A DNA stretch of 9,554 bases from Acinetobacter sp. (GCA_030152675.1 JASLIY010000050.1:1-9554); one strand, 5' to 3'. Shown: positions 1 to 6,272, counted from the first letter of the stretch. Translations and numbers: made by a program. The notes: generated by a model from the letters alone, not told the origin.

Positions 1-33
1 ATGCCCAGCACGGGTGATTAAGTTTGATTTCAT
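1..33 (-). CDS. greB: Probable transcription elongation factor GreB, N-terminal fragment
   Basis: The first 33 bases, read on the minus strand, encode MKSNLITRAGH with ATG at 33-31; the gene then leaves the window. This matches the start of GreB proteins, which in E. coli read MKTPLVTREGY (established, from memory). GreB binds RNA polymerase in the secondary channel and stimulates cleavage of backtracked RNA. Only 11 codons are visible, so no domain can be checked. The call rests on this short N-terminal pattern and on a well-formed minus-strand promoter about 70 bases upstream. A weak GTGAGA lies just before the ATG and no clear Shine-Dalgarno sequence is seen. The fragment could instead be a chance match or another protein; sequence to the left of the window would settle it. 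Confidence 0.55.
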   Translation of the reverse strand, partial: MKSNLITRAGH

Positions 34-107
34 TCTCACAACCAAATAAAAAACGACAGTAGTTTACATATTTAAATAGACAGTTCGCTATTTGCACACA
101 ACAAAAG

Positions 108-136
108 ATTATAACTTTCTTTCTTAAATTTATCAG
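108..136 (-). promoter_or_regulatory. Sigma-70 type promoter for the leftward (greB-like) gene
   Basis: On the minus strand a perfect TATAAT lies at 113-108. CTGATA, matching 4 of 6 consensus -35 bases, lies at 136-131, and the spacer is 17 bases. Transcription would start near 101, giving a leader of about 70 bases before the ATG at 33. The prediction comes from sequence alone. Confidence 0.5.
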
Positions 137-176
137 AGCCTTCGCGTCATTATGCAATTTATTTTGAATACAAAAT

Positions 177-205
177 TTGACAAATATATATTTGATCTTT
201 ATTCT
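177..205 (+). promoter_or_regulatory. Sigma-70 type promoter for the MltF-like gene
   Basis: A perfect TTGACA -35 lies at 177-182. A 17-base AT-rich spacer separates it from TATTCT at 200-205, which matches 4 of 6 -10 positions. Transcription would begin near 212, so the mRNA would have a leader of about 178 bases that includes a pyrimidine-rich stretch around 231-260. The rest of the gap from 34 to 389 is AT-rich; apart from the two divergent promoters I see nothing else convincing in it. Confidence 0.5.
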
Positions 206-389
206 TTGTTCAAGTTTTAACTGAGTGAGTTTTTTACCTCCCTTCTTCTTTCTTCAATCCATCCTAAATCTTGTCATTTTCTAATGGCGCTCATGATTGC
301 CCAACCTTATTCAATTTAGCTACTTTCTAAAGTTTAAATCGCAGTGCATTTAACTTTTAGGGCAATAAATCACGAGTAGCGGAGACAAC

Positions 390-1502
390 ATGCAGAGCAG
401 TTCCACTCTTGGATCGAGGCGTAGCCTTAATTCAAAGATATCTCTTTTTTCCTCAAAAATTATGGTTTTAAGCTCATTGTTTATTCCATATCACAGTATT
501 AGTGCGAACAAAACCAATCAATATCAATCGGTTTTGAGCAGCAATAAGCTCACCGTGGTTGCAGTTTCAAATCCAAGCTCGGTATTTGAAAAGGGTCAAT
601 TCCAATACGGCTTTGGCTATGACTTAGTACGTGACTACGCACAAAAGCTCAATGTAGAGCTCGACTTTAAAACAGTCGAAGATAATGCCACGGCCTTAAA
701 ATGGGTGTCCCAAGGACGTGCCAATTTTGCCATGACCACAGCCAGTGTAGATCAAGTTGAGTCTAAGCAACTTACTGGCTTTTCAGTCAGTTGTGGAAAT
801 TTAAATGCACTTGAAAGCAATGGTCTAGATAGTGATCTCAACTGGGTGTTCCAAAATGCCGAGGATCGCCTGACTGAAATTGCCAGTGGCTATGTCTGTC
901 AAAGCAAGCAAAATGGTCATATCAACCAATTGGCCTCATTCTATAACCGTAACGTGGTTAAAGATGATGATTGGGGACGCATTCAAAGCAACCTCAAGCA
1001 ACGCATGCCGATCTTTAAGGCCAGTTTTAAACAATCTGCACAGCAGTATGACTTAGACTGGCATTTACTTGCTGCAATTGGCTATCAAGAGTCCTTCCTC
1101 AAACCCGACTCAGTTTCTCCCACTGGCGTTCGTGGTTTAATGATGTTGACCAACAATACTGCTCGTGCGATGGGTGTCAATGATCGAACCGATCCAAGCC
1201 AGAGTATTCGTGGTGGTGCCAAGTATTATGATTCGATGTTGACCAAATATCAGCATATCGCATATCCGGATCGTAATTGGTTTGCACTTGCGGCTTACAA
1301 CATGGGGCCAGGAACTGTTGATGGCATTCAACGCCGCATCAAGAGCCAAGGCAAAGACCCTGACAAATGGTTAAACCTCTATGAGCACTTACAACGCAAC
1401 CAAACGCGTAATGCTCGTTATAAACAAGCGGTTCAATATGTCACACGTATTCGGAGCTACTTAGAACACATCAAAACCACCCCTAAACTTTTAGAGATTT
1501 AA
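390..1502 (+). CDS. MltF-like membrane-bound lytic murein transglycosylase with a shortened substrate-binding domain
   Basis: Predicted periplasmic peptidoglycan lytic transglycosylase of 370 aa. Lytic transglycosylases cleave the MurNAc-GlcNAc bond and form 1,6-anhydroMurNAc ends. GGAG at 381-384 sits five bases before the ATG and supports this start. Residues 1-39 look like a signal peptide: a long basic n-region containing SRRSLNSK, a hydrophobic stretch from about 24, and a likely SISA/N cleavage site. Residues 54 to about 122 resemble the start of an SBP family 3 domain (LTVVAVS, then FQYGFGYDLVRDYAQKL). Residues about 205-360 form the SLT domain, with catalytic Glu234 in AIGYQESF, the SPTGVRGLMMLT motif (243-254) and AAYNMGPG (301-308). 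E. coli MltF is about 518 aa, so most of the second SBP lobe appears to be missing. Cys135 and Cys170 could form a disulfide (inference). The gene appears monocistronic, between its own promoter and a terminator. Confidence 0.88.
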   Translation: MQSSSTLGSRRSLNSKISLFSSKIMVLSSLFIPYHSISANKTNQYQSVLSSNKLTVVAVSNPSSVFEKGQFQYGFGYDLVRDYAQKLNVELDFKTVEDNATALKWVSQGRANFAMTTASVDQVESKQLTGFSVSCGNLNALESNGLDSDLNWVFQNAEDRLTEIASGYVCQSKQNGHINQLASFYNRNVVKDDDWGRIQSNLKQRMPIFKASFKQSAQQYDLDWHLLAAIGYQESFLKPDSVSPTGVRGLMMLTNNTARAMGVNDRTDPSQSIRGGAKYYDSMLTKYQHIAYPDRNWFALAAYNMGPGTVDGIQRRIKSQGKDPDKWLNLYEHLQRNQTRNARYKQAVQYVTRIRSYLEHIKTTPKLLEI

Positions 1503-1509
1503 TCTAAAA

Positions 1510-1543
1510 AATAAAGGCTTAGCTGAATCGCTAAGCCTTTATT
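1510..1543. terminator. Bidirectional rho-independent terminator between convergent genes
   Basis: A perfect 14-bp stem (1510-1523 with 1530-1543) closes a 6-base loop. The outer A/T pairs give a run of T on either strand, and the core is GGCTTAGC/GCTAAGCC. It begins eight bases after the MltF-like stop and lies 41 bases beyond the end of the convergent SCP2 gene, so it probably ends both transcripts. Confidence 0.9.
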
Positions 1544-1584
1544 GAATCTCTGGATTTCAATGCGCTAGGCAGCGCAGATCGCGC

Positions 1585-1968
1585 TTAAGCAGTGTGCTCA
1601 AGTACTTTCTTAAATAGATCTTTTTGCTCTTGGCTAGGCTTAGCAGTCTGTAGTGCCATCAACTGTGCCATATCTCCCTGCACTTTGATTTTACCGGTCA
1701 TAAATGCTTGCATTGCTGCAGCCATATCAAACTCAAGGAATACTTTACGTAAAGTCTCAGCATCCATGTTTAAAGTTGTTTTCGCATTTGCTGAACTACC
1801 TTTTTGAATTTTGCCACCGTCTAAAGATAATTCAGTATTTCCAGATGCATCAGTAACGACTAAGTTAATCGCTAAGCTCGCAAGTGCAGGTGGTAAATTT
1901 AAATCCCCAGCTTCAGCAGTTAATTTTTCGACTGTTGTAAACCAATCATCAGTTAAAAATGCAGGCAT
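1585..1968 (-). CDS. SCP2 sterol-binding domain protein
   Basis: A small soluble protein of 127 aa that is almost entirely one SCP2-like domain. SCP2 domains fold around a hydrophobic pocket that binds lipids or fatty acyl groups; what the free-standing bacterial versions do is not well established. Visible family features are the alternating strands at about 32-66 (INLVVTD, TELSLDGGKIQ, AKTTLNMD), the helix ETLRKVFLEF (71-80), and the signature helix-turn MQAFMTGKIKVQGDMAQL (86-103). There is no signal peptide or membrane segment, so the protein is probably cytoplasmic. GAGGA just upstream of the ATG at 1968-1966 is a good ribosome-binding site. The ttcA gene upstream on the same strand ends in its own terminator, so this gene probably has a separate promoter. 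The family is clear; the ligand and role are unknown. Confidence 0.85.
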   Translation of the reverse strand: MPAFLTDDWFTTVEKLTAEAGDLNLPPALASLAINLVVTDASGNTELSLDGGKIQKGSSANAKTTLNMDAETLRKVFLEFDMAAAMQAFMTGKIKVQGDMAQLMALQTAKPSQEQKDLFKKVLEHTA

Positions 1969-2040
1969 GGTTTTTCCTCAAATTATTTATACATTTCTTG
2001 TGTTATCTAATCTGACAACATCATAGTGAAGCATTTTTGC

Positions 2041-2080
2041 TTAGCCCATGTTATAGCATGATATTTTCAGTTTGGGCTAA
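2041..2080 (-). promoter_or_regulatory. Candidate extended -10 promoter of the SCP2 gene inside an inverted repeat
   Basis: On the minus strand TGCTATAAC (2058-2050) matches an extended -10 element (TGnTATAAT) with one mismatch; there is no good -35. It is flanked by a perfect 8-bp inverted repeat, TTAGCCCA at 2041-2048 and TGGGCTAA at 2073-2080. Transcription would start near 2043, giving a leader of about 75 bases. The repeat could be an operator or an mRNA stem. The prediction comes from sequence alone. Confidence 0.35.
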
Positions 2081-2130
2081 AGATTTATGTACCCAAAGTT
2101 CAAGTTTTAACATTTTTTGTTTTTTTAACT

Positions 2131-2164
2131 TAAAAATCAGACACTCAGCACAAACTGAGTGTCT
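2131..2164 (-). terminator. Rho-independent terminator of ttcA
   Basis: A perfect 10-bp stem, AGACACTCAG (2139-2148) with CTGAGTGTCT (2155-2164), has a 6-base loop. Read on the minus strand it is followed by GATTTTTAAG at 2140-2131. It begins 15 bases past the ttcA stop codon, as expected for its terminator, and separates ttcA from the SCP2 gene. Confidence 0.85.
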
Positions 2165-2179
2165 TTTAAATCATCTTAC

Positions 2180-3088
2180 TTATTCAGCAGCAAAACTTAA
2201 GTTCACTACATCCAAACGATTTTTGAGTGCCTCACTGTCTACCTTCATGTCAAATTCTCTTTGTTCATCAAGTGCTTCAAAGTCAAATAAATCACGATCG
2301 GCCAACTGCGATGGAGAGACATTTTGTAATGCACCAAAAATGCTATGCAAGCGTTTTGGATACTTCTGATCCCATTGACGCAACATGTCATTGATCATTG
2401 CACGTTGTAAGTTTTCTTGTGAACCGCATAAATTACACGGAATAATCGGGAATTTGCGTAGTTCCGCATATTTAATAATGTCTTTCTCTTCAACATAGGC
2501 CAAAGGTCGGATCAAAATATTCTTTTTATCCGAAGACAATAGTTTTGGTGGCATGGCTTTTAAGCTGCCGCCATGGAACAAGTTCAAGAAGAACGTCGCC
2601 ATAATGTCATCACGATGATGACCTAAGGCCACTTTGGTCGCTCCAATCTCTTGTGCAAAACCATAGAGGGAACCACGGCGTAAACGCGAACAGACCGCAC
2701 AATAGGTTTTACCCTCTGGCGTTAAGCGCTTGGTAATACTATAGGTATCTTTTTCAAGTACGTAATACGGGATCTGATTTTCTTCAAGATAACGTGGCAA
2801 GATATCTTCAGGGAAACCTGGTTGCTTCTGATCCAAGTTCACCGCAACCACATCAAAATTAATTGGAGCGATGCGTTTGAATTGCAACAAGATATCTAGC
2901 ATGGTGTAGCTGTCTTTACCACCAGACACGCACACCATGACTTTATCACCCTCTTCAATCATCTTGTAATCGCGTATCGCATGACCGACCTGACGTCGAA
3001 TTTTTTTCAATAAGCGATAATACGCTGAACTGGTTGGTAATTCTGGTTTGAAATTAAATCCTTGTTCAGACTCAATAGGCGAATACAT
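2180..3088 (-). CDS. ttcA: tRNA 2-thiocytidine(32) synthetase TtcA
   Basis: TtcA activates C32 of certain tRNAs with ATP and replaces its oxygen with sulfur, using a [4Fe-4S] cluster (family knowledge). From the chosen start (Met-Tyr-Ser-Pro) the protein is 302 aa. It has the PP-loop SGGKDS at 55-60, the cluster motif CAVC at 130-133, and the third cysteine site PCNLCGSQ with Cys218 and Cys221. Other conserved blocks are [12 protein letters not shown] (83-94) and LGHHRDDI (155-162). An in-frame ATG at 3136 would add 16 residues ([16 protein letters not shown]). I prefer 3088 because remembered Acinetobacter TtcA proteins begin at the equivalent of MYSP and are about 301 aa; neither start has a strong Shine-Dalgarno sequence. 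The C-terminal tail after about residue 268 is the least conserved part. The gene is monocistronic, ending in its own hairpin terminator. Confidence 0.95.
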   Translation of the reverse strand: MYSPIESEQGFNFKPELPTSSAYYRLLKKIRRQVGHAIRDYKMIEEGDKVMVCVSGGKDSYTMLDILLQFKRIAPINFDVVAVNLDQKQPGFPEDILPRYLEENQIPYYVLEKDTYSITKRLTPEGKTYCAVCSRLRRGSLYGFAQEIGATKVALGHHRDDIMATFFLNLFHGGSLKAMPPKLLSSDKKNILIRPLAYVEEKDIIKYAELRKFPIIPCNLCGSQENLQRAMINDMLRQWDQKYPKRLHSIFGALQNVSPSQLADRDLFDFEALDEQREFDMKVDSEALKNRLDVVNLSFAAE

Positions 3089-3220
3089 AGACGGCGATAA
3101 CCCAAAAAAAAAGCTGCCTAATTTTAGCCGATTCATGACAAGGGCGCACCTAAAGATTTTTTTATTTTTAAGGATTGTGCTGATCAGTCATATTTCTGTC
3201 TTGATTATCGACCTATACTG

Positions 3221-3235
3221 TAAGAATTGTTCTTA
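3221..3235. repeat. Short palindrome between ttcA and the SLT gene
   Basis: TAAGAA (3221-3226) and TTCTTA (3230-3235) form a perfect 6-bp inverted repeat around TTG. It lies about 130 bases upstream of the preferred ttcA start. It could be an operator for a dimeric regulator of either divergent gene, but nothing in the sequence identifies one. No convincing ttcA promoter could be picked out nearby. Confidence 0.3.
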
Positions 3236-3263
3236 TTTTACCCATAACATCGACCCAATATAC

Positions 3264-3308
3264 TTTTCCACAGTTTTCCACAAAAGCTGTGGATAAAATT
3301 GTGGATTC
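3264..3308. promoter_or_regulatory. Cluster of DnaA-box-like 9-mers
   Basis: Two copies of TTTTCCACA on the plus strand (3264-3272 and 3274-3282) start exactly 10 bases apart and fit the relaxed DnaA box TTWTNCACA. A perfect TTATCCACA lies on the minus strand at 3296-3288. A fourth, degenerate copy (GAATCCACA, two mismatches) lies on the minus strand at 3308-3300. The plus copies face the minus copies, so CCACAG (3268-3273) and CTGTGG (3287-3292) also form an inverted repeat. The cluster ends eight bases before a TTGACA -35 element. DnaA binding is inferred from the consensus only. Confidence 0.5.
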
Positions 3309-3316
3309 TTGGGGGC

Positions 3317-3345
3317 TTGACAAACTTTTCTATCGAGATTCTATG
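3317..3345 (+). promoter_or_regulatory. Possible promoter for the DUF4124-SLT gene
   Basis: A perfect TTGACA lies at 3317-3322, just after a GGGGG run. The -10 is poor: with a 17-base spacer it is TCTATG (3340-3345), matching 3 of 6 positions. Transcription would start near 3352 and give a leader of about 220 bases containing two hairpins. The weak -10 means it may need an activator or may not be the real promoter. Confidence 0.35.
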
Positions 3346-3423
3346 CATTCACATCAAATTGATCATTTTTTAACCTGATGTATTTATTGTTAAATATCAT
3401 AGGTTTACTCAAGTCAAGCAACC

Positions 3424-3457
3424 CAGCCGAAAAATAAATTAAATATTTTTTTGGCTG
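3424..3457 (+). other. First leader hairpin upstream of the SLT gene
   Basis: CAGCCGAAAAA (3424-3434) pairs with TTTTTTGGCTG (3447-3457). This gives an 11-bp stem that includes one G-U pair, with a 12-base AT-only loop. It lies in the presumed 5' leader of the downstream transglycosylase gene. Without a following T-run it is not a canonical terminator; its role is unknown. Confidence 0.35.
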
Positions 3458-3470
3458 TTTAGTCAGCAGA

Positions 3471-3498
3471 TCGACTTGCTTTTTTGGGCGCAAGTTGA
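3471..3498 (+). other. Second leader hairpin upstream of the SLT gene
   Basis: TCGACTTGC (3471-3479) pairs with GCAAGTTGA (3490-3498). This gives a 9-bp stem with one G-U pair and a 10-base loop, TTTTTTGGGC. It sits 13 bases after the first hairpin and about 75 bases before the ATG, so the two form a tandem pair in the leader. It could affect mRNA stability or elongation; no ligand-binding class is recognised. Confidence 0.35.
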
Positions 3499-3572
3499 TA
3501 AAAACACGATATCAAATTGAGCTTGGCTGTGTGCGTGCTCTCCTCACTCGGTCCACACGACTAAATAATACA

Positions 3573-4430
3573 ATGAATCCTTTTTTAAAATTTTTAAACT
3601 TGACTTTTTGGGGATATTTAACCCTCACTCCTTACAGCCTCAGTCAGGCTGGGAATATCTACACGTATCAAGAAAAAAATGGAACGACCTTATTAACCAA
3701 TCGCCAAAGTTCAGACCAGTCCTTAAAGCGTATTAAAGTCACTTATTATCCCGACAGTAACATTCATACCTATAACAACTGGGGCCGTAACGAAGCAGCA
3801 GTACCTGCAAGCTACAGTCAACACAAGAATAGCTATGATCACATTATTCAACAAGCTGCTCAAAAGCATGGCGTAAATTCAGGCCTTATTAAAGCAGTCA
3901 TGCATACCGAGTCAGGTTTTAACGTCAGAGCTCGTTCTCCCGTAGGTGCACAAGGCTTAATGCAATTGATGCCCGCAACGGCAAAGCGCTTTAATGTCAG
4001 TAATGTCTATGATCCTGAGCAAAACATCTATGCAGGCGCACAATATCTAAGCTGGTTACTCAAGCGTTTTAATGGCAATACCCAGTTGGCACTTGCAGGC
4101 TACAACGCAGGTGAAGGCAATGTGGCTAAATATGGCGGAGTCCCTCCTTTTAAAGAAACTCAAGATTATGTACGTCGAGTCACCAGTCGCTTCAATCACC
4201 TCTATGCCAATGGTGTGGGTTTTGGCGCATCTACAACTTCCTCTCAAAATAATCTTGCACTTGAAACCAGCGTTACGCATTCCAATCTCACGAATGCGCA
4301 AATAAACACATCAAATGCATATTCTGAACGCCCTATCGTCGTTGATCGCAACGGTACTTATACCGATGCACCAGCACGCTCTTATGCCACGGCGCATGCC
4401 ACAGCAAGCGCCCAGCTTCAGCTTGATTAA
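3573..4430 (+). CDS. Lytic transglycosylase with DUF4124 and SLT domains
   Basis: Predicted exported peptidoglycan lytic transglycosylase of 285 aa. The ATG at 3573 is chosen because it starts directly with a Sec-type signal peptide (residues 1-26, cleaved after SQA). A TTG at 3495 would put 26 non-hydrophobic residues in front of it. No Shine-Dalgarno sequence precedes the ATG, which is odd. Residues about 28-55 match DUF4124 (IYTYQEKNGTTLLTNRQ), a short domain common in proteobacterial envelope proteins. Residues about 86-210 are the SLT domain, with catalytic Glu113 in MHTESGF, SPVGAQGLMQLMPATAKRF (122-140) and AGYNAGEGNVAKYGG (175-189). Residues about 212-285 are a Ser/Thr/Ala/Asn-rich tail of low complexity with no recognised domain. 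It probably acts in the periplasm on murein. The SLT family is certain; which named Mlt it corresponds to is not. Confidence 0.9.
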   Translation: MNPFLKFLNLTFWGYLTLTPYSLSQAGNIYTYQEKNGTTLLTNRQSSDQSLKRIKVTYYPDSNIHTYNNWGRNEAAVPASYSQHKNSYDHIIQQAAQKHGVNSGLIKAVMHTESGFNVRARSPVGAQGLMQLMPATAKRFNVSNVYDPEQNIYAGAQYLSWLLKRFNGNTQLALAGYNAGEGNVAKYGGVPPFKETQDYVRRVTSRFNHLYANGVGFGASTTSSQNNLALETSVTHSNLTNAQINTSNAYSERPIVVDRNGTYTDAPARSYATAHATASAQLQLD

Positions 4431-4475
4431 TACAGTTGATGGCAACACTTTTTCATTGCCAATTCTTGTAATTAA

Positions 4476-4517
4476 TTGACAACGATTCTTGAAATTTCAA
4501 AGTAGCAACTGCATATT
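4476..4517 (+). promoter_or_regulatory. Candidate heat-shock (sigma-32-like) and sigma-70 promoter of htpX
   Basis: CTTGAAA at 4488-4494 is a perfect sigma-32 -35. Fourteen bases later, CTGCATAT (4509-4516) matches the CCCCATNT -10 at five of the seven defined positions. The same DNA also reads as a sigma-70 promoter, TTGAAA (4489-4494) and CATATT (4512-4517) with 17 bases between. A perfect 12-bp palindrome, TTGAAATTTCAA (4489-4500), covers the -35. A TTGACA at 4476-4481 has no good -10. htpX is known to be heat-shock induced in E. coli. Confidence 0.5.
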
Positions 4518-4590
4518 GTGCTAAAGATTTATTTTTTTAACTTTATATTTTTGATTTAACATTTTCATTTTTTATAAGAGGACTTTCTCA

Positions 4591-5496
4591 ATGATGCGGA
4601 TTGGTTTGTTTTTGCTAACCAACCTCGCGGTACTGGTTGTGGCTGGCATTATCCTATCACTTTTAGGAGTTGGAAGTTACCGTAGCGCTGGCGGACTTAA
4701 TCTCAGTAACCTGATGGTATTCTGTTTAGTCTTTGGTATGGCAGGCTCGATTGTTTCACTATTTTTATCTAAATGGATGGCACTCAAGACCACGGGGACT
4801 GAATTAATCGATCCTAATGCACCACGCAGTCAAGCAGAGGTCTGGCTTTTACAAGAAGTCGCTCAGCTTTCACAGCGTGCGGGTATTCAAATGCCTGATG
4901 TCGGTATTTTCCCATCTTACCAATCTAATGCGTTTGCAACAGGTTGGAATAAGAATGCCGCTTTAGTTTCAGTTTCAACAGGCTTGTTGGAGCGCATGAA
5001 TAAAGACGAATTACGTGCAGTATTGGCACATGAAATTGGTCACGTGGCCAATGGCGATATGGTGACCCTGTCGTTAATTCAAGGTGTAGTCAACGCCTTT
5101 GTGATGTTCTTTGCTCGTGTCGTGGGTGACTTTATTGATCGTAATGTCTTTGGACGTGAAGATGGCGAGGCACCAGGATTGGCGTTTATGGGCATTACCA
5201 TTGTGCTTGATATTGTATTTGGAATTTTAGCCTCATCGATCGTGATGTGGTTCTCACGCTATCGTGAATATCGTGCTGATGAAGCAGGTGCACGTTTGGC
5301 CGGTAAACAAGCAATGATCAGTGCATTATTGCGTTTACAGTCTGAATCAGAGCTCCCTGACCAAATGCCGAAAGAAATGAAAGCTTTTGCAATTACGGAA
5401 GGTAAATCAGAGGGCTTTAGTTTGGCTGCTCTGTTTCAAACCCACCCAAGCATTGAACAACGTGTTGAAGCGTTACAGCGCTTAAATGTCAATTAA
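4591..5496 (+). CDS. htpX: Heat-shock membrane protease HtpX
   Basis: HtpX is an M48-family zinc metalloprotease of the inner membrane that degrades misfolded membrane proteins alongside FtsH (established in E. coli). The protein is 301 aa, close to the E. coli length of about 293, and begins [16 protein letters not shown], nearly the same as E. coli. Hydrophobic segments at about 4-26, 39-60, 158-180 and 198-222 fit the four-helix topology, with the active site facing the cytoplasm. The zinc site is HEIGH at 147-151 (His147, His151, catalytic Glu148). The likely third ligand is Glu226 in [20 protein letters not shown] at 4576-4582 is a strong ribosome-binding site eight bases before the first ATG. 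The gene is monocistronic, with a candidate heat-shock promoter upstream and a strong terminator downstream. All key residues are intact. Confidence 0.97.
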   Translation: MMRIGLFLLTNLAVLVVAGIILSLLGVGSYRSAGGLNLSNLMVFCLVFGMAGSIVSLFLSKWMALKTTGTELIDPNAPRSQAEVWLLQEVAQLSQRAGIQMPDVGIFPSYQSNAFATGWNKNAALVSVSTGLLERMNKDELRAVLAHEIGHVANGDMVTLSLIQGVVNAFVMFFARVVGDFIDRNVFGREDGEAPGLAFMGITIVLDIVFGILASSIVMWFSRYREYRADEAGARLAGKQAMISALLRLQSESELPDQMPKEMKAFAITEGKSEGFSLAALFQTHPSIEQRVEALQRLNVN

Positions 5497-5529
5497 GCCG
5501 TTTTGATTGACAATCATCTTGATTTAAAT

Positions 5530-5557
5530 AACCCCCTCATTGAGGGGGTTTATTTTT
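5530..5557 (+). terminator. Rho-independent terminator of htpX
   Basis: AACCCCCTC (5530-5538) pairs with GAGGGGGTT (5542-5550), a perfect 9-bp GC-rich stem with a 3-base loop. TATTTTT follows. It starts 33 bases after the htpX stop. It might also weakly stop the convergent DUF4112 transcript, although the T-run on that side is poor. Confidence 0.92.
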
Positions 5558-5662
5558 GCGGAAGTTTTAGATTAAATCTTCTTAAGATTTCCAGATCATC
5601 CTAGACTTGACTCACACGGGTTTAGACAATGCTGTTAATCAACCAACGAAACTTGCCACAAT

Positions 5663-5695
5663 CTCAAAACTCAAAACTCAAAACTCAAAACTCAA
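5663..5695. repeat. Heptamer tandem repeat (CTCAAAA, 4.7 copies)
   Basis: Four exact copies of CTCAAAA followed by CTCAA run from 5663 to 5695. The right end covers the last codons and the TGA stop of the minus-strand DUF4112 gene; the rest lies just past its stop. Read from the gene, each unit is TTTTGAG, which brings a TGA into frame at once. Copy-number changes would therefore barely alter the protein. The other bases between 5558 and 5662 hold only a small AT-rich palindrome (5574-5590). Confidence 0.9.
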
Positions 5696-6272
5696 GGTTT
5701 AAGCCTTGCCCCCAACTCCACAAGGCCTGAACACCAAACCACAATGCGATTGCGATCAGGATTAAAACAATGGCGCCCAAGAGATCAGGTATCCGCAACC
5801 AAAGCCAAGCAACGATTGGATTGCGCCAAAATGCAGAACTTTGCTGTTTCCGTTCCAGTTGTTCATGTAGAAAAGGATGCACCACATGGTCGTCACTCTG
5901 AATCTTATATTCGACTCGGATATGCTCATGCACCACAGCCAAGGCTTTACGACTTGGACGAATAAAAATATCAACGATGGTGCCCAGCACCGGTACGATC
6001 CCCACAACTGCATCCAGTATAGCCAAGCGCAGTACTGCGTTTAATTTAGACTGTGGCACGCCGATTTTTCTCGCTTTCATCACGGCATAACAGGTCAATA
6101 CAAATCCTGCGACATCTCCCGCAATCGGTATGGTACTCAATGCAGCATCCGCACCCACTCCTTGGCGGGTAAACGGAATCCGCACCATTGAATCCATCAT
6201 ATTGGCAAATTTCGCCAACTCACGTTCATGACGAATCACTTCTGCTTGGGTTAATTTTTTTTCTTGTGACAT
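5685..6272 (-). CDS. DUF4112 domain-containing membrane protein
   Basis: A 195-aa protein of unknown function. Residues about 18-120 match the DUF4112 pattern: a basic helix ending in MVRIPFTRQGVGADAAL, then IPIAGDVAGFVLTCYAVMKARKIGVP (48-73) and a second hydrophobic repeat LAILDAVVGIVPVLGTIVDIFIRPSRKAL (83-111). The paired P-x-x-G-D/T turns within two hydrophobic stretches are typical of the family. A clear transmembrane helix lies near the C terminus (about 163-187), followed by a short tail. There is no signal peptide, so it is probably an inner-membrane protein. Its start lies 25 bases after the mgtE stop on the same strand, so the two are probably co-transcribed. No good ribosome-binding site precedes the ATG, and expression may depend on translational coupling. 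The link to Mg2+ transport is inferred from position only. Confidence 0.82.
   Translation of the reverse strand: MSQEKKLTQAEVIRHERELAKFANMMDSMVRIPFTRQGVGADAALSTIPIAGDVAGFVLTCYAVMKARKIGVPQSKLNAVLRLAILDAVVGIVPVLGTIVDIFIRPSRKALAVVHEHIRVEYKIQSDDHVVHPFLHEQLERKQQSSAFWRNPIVAWLWLRIPDLLGAIVLILIAIALWFGVQALWSWGQGLNLEF

Noticed and set aside
2037..2369. Plus-strand open frame of 110 codons opposite ttcA
   Set aside because: It is the antisense shadow of ttcA and its terminator region, with no ribosome-binding site and no recognisable protein features.
3264..3500. Chromosomal replication origin
   Set aside because: DnaA boxes and AT-rich DNA are present, but dnaA, dnaN, rpmH and gidA are absent, and the box number is low for an oriC.
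3495..3572. TTG start at 3495 for the DUF4124-SLT gene
   Set aside because: It would put 26 polar residues ahead of a clear signal peptide. The ATG at 3573 starts the signal peptide directly.
4440..4461. Terminator after the DUF4124-SLT gene
   Set aside because: The stem is only 6 bp (TGGCAA/TTGCCA), and the T-run lies in the loop rather than after it.
5574..5590. AAATCTT/AAGATTT hairpin as a terminator for the DUF4112 gene
   Set aside because: The stem is AT-only apart from one pair and has no clear T-run after it on the minus strand, so it is too weak to support.
5663..5695. CRISPR-like array
   Set aside because: The units are 7 bases long and directly adjacent, with no spacers, and there are no cas genes.
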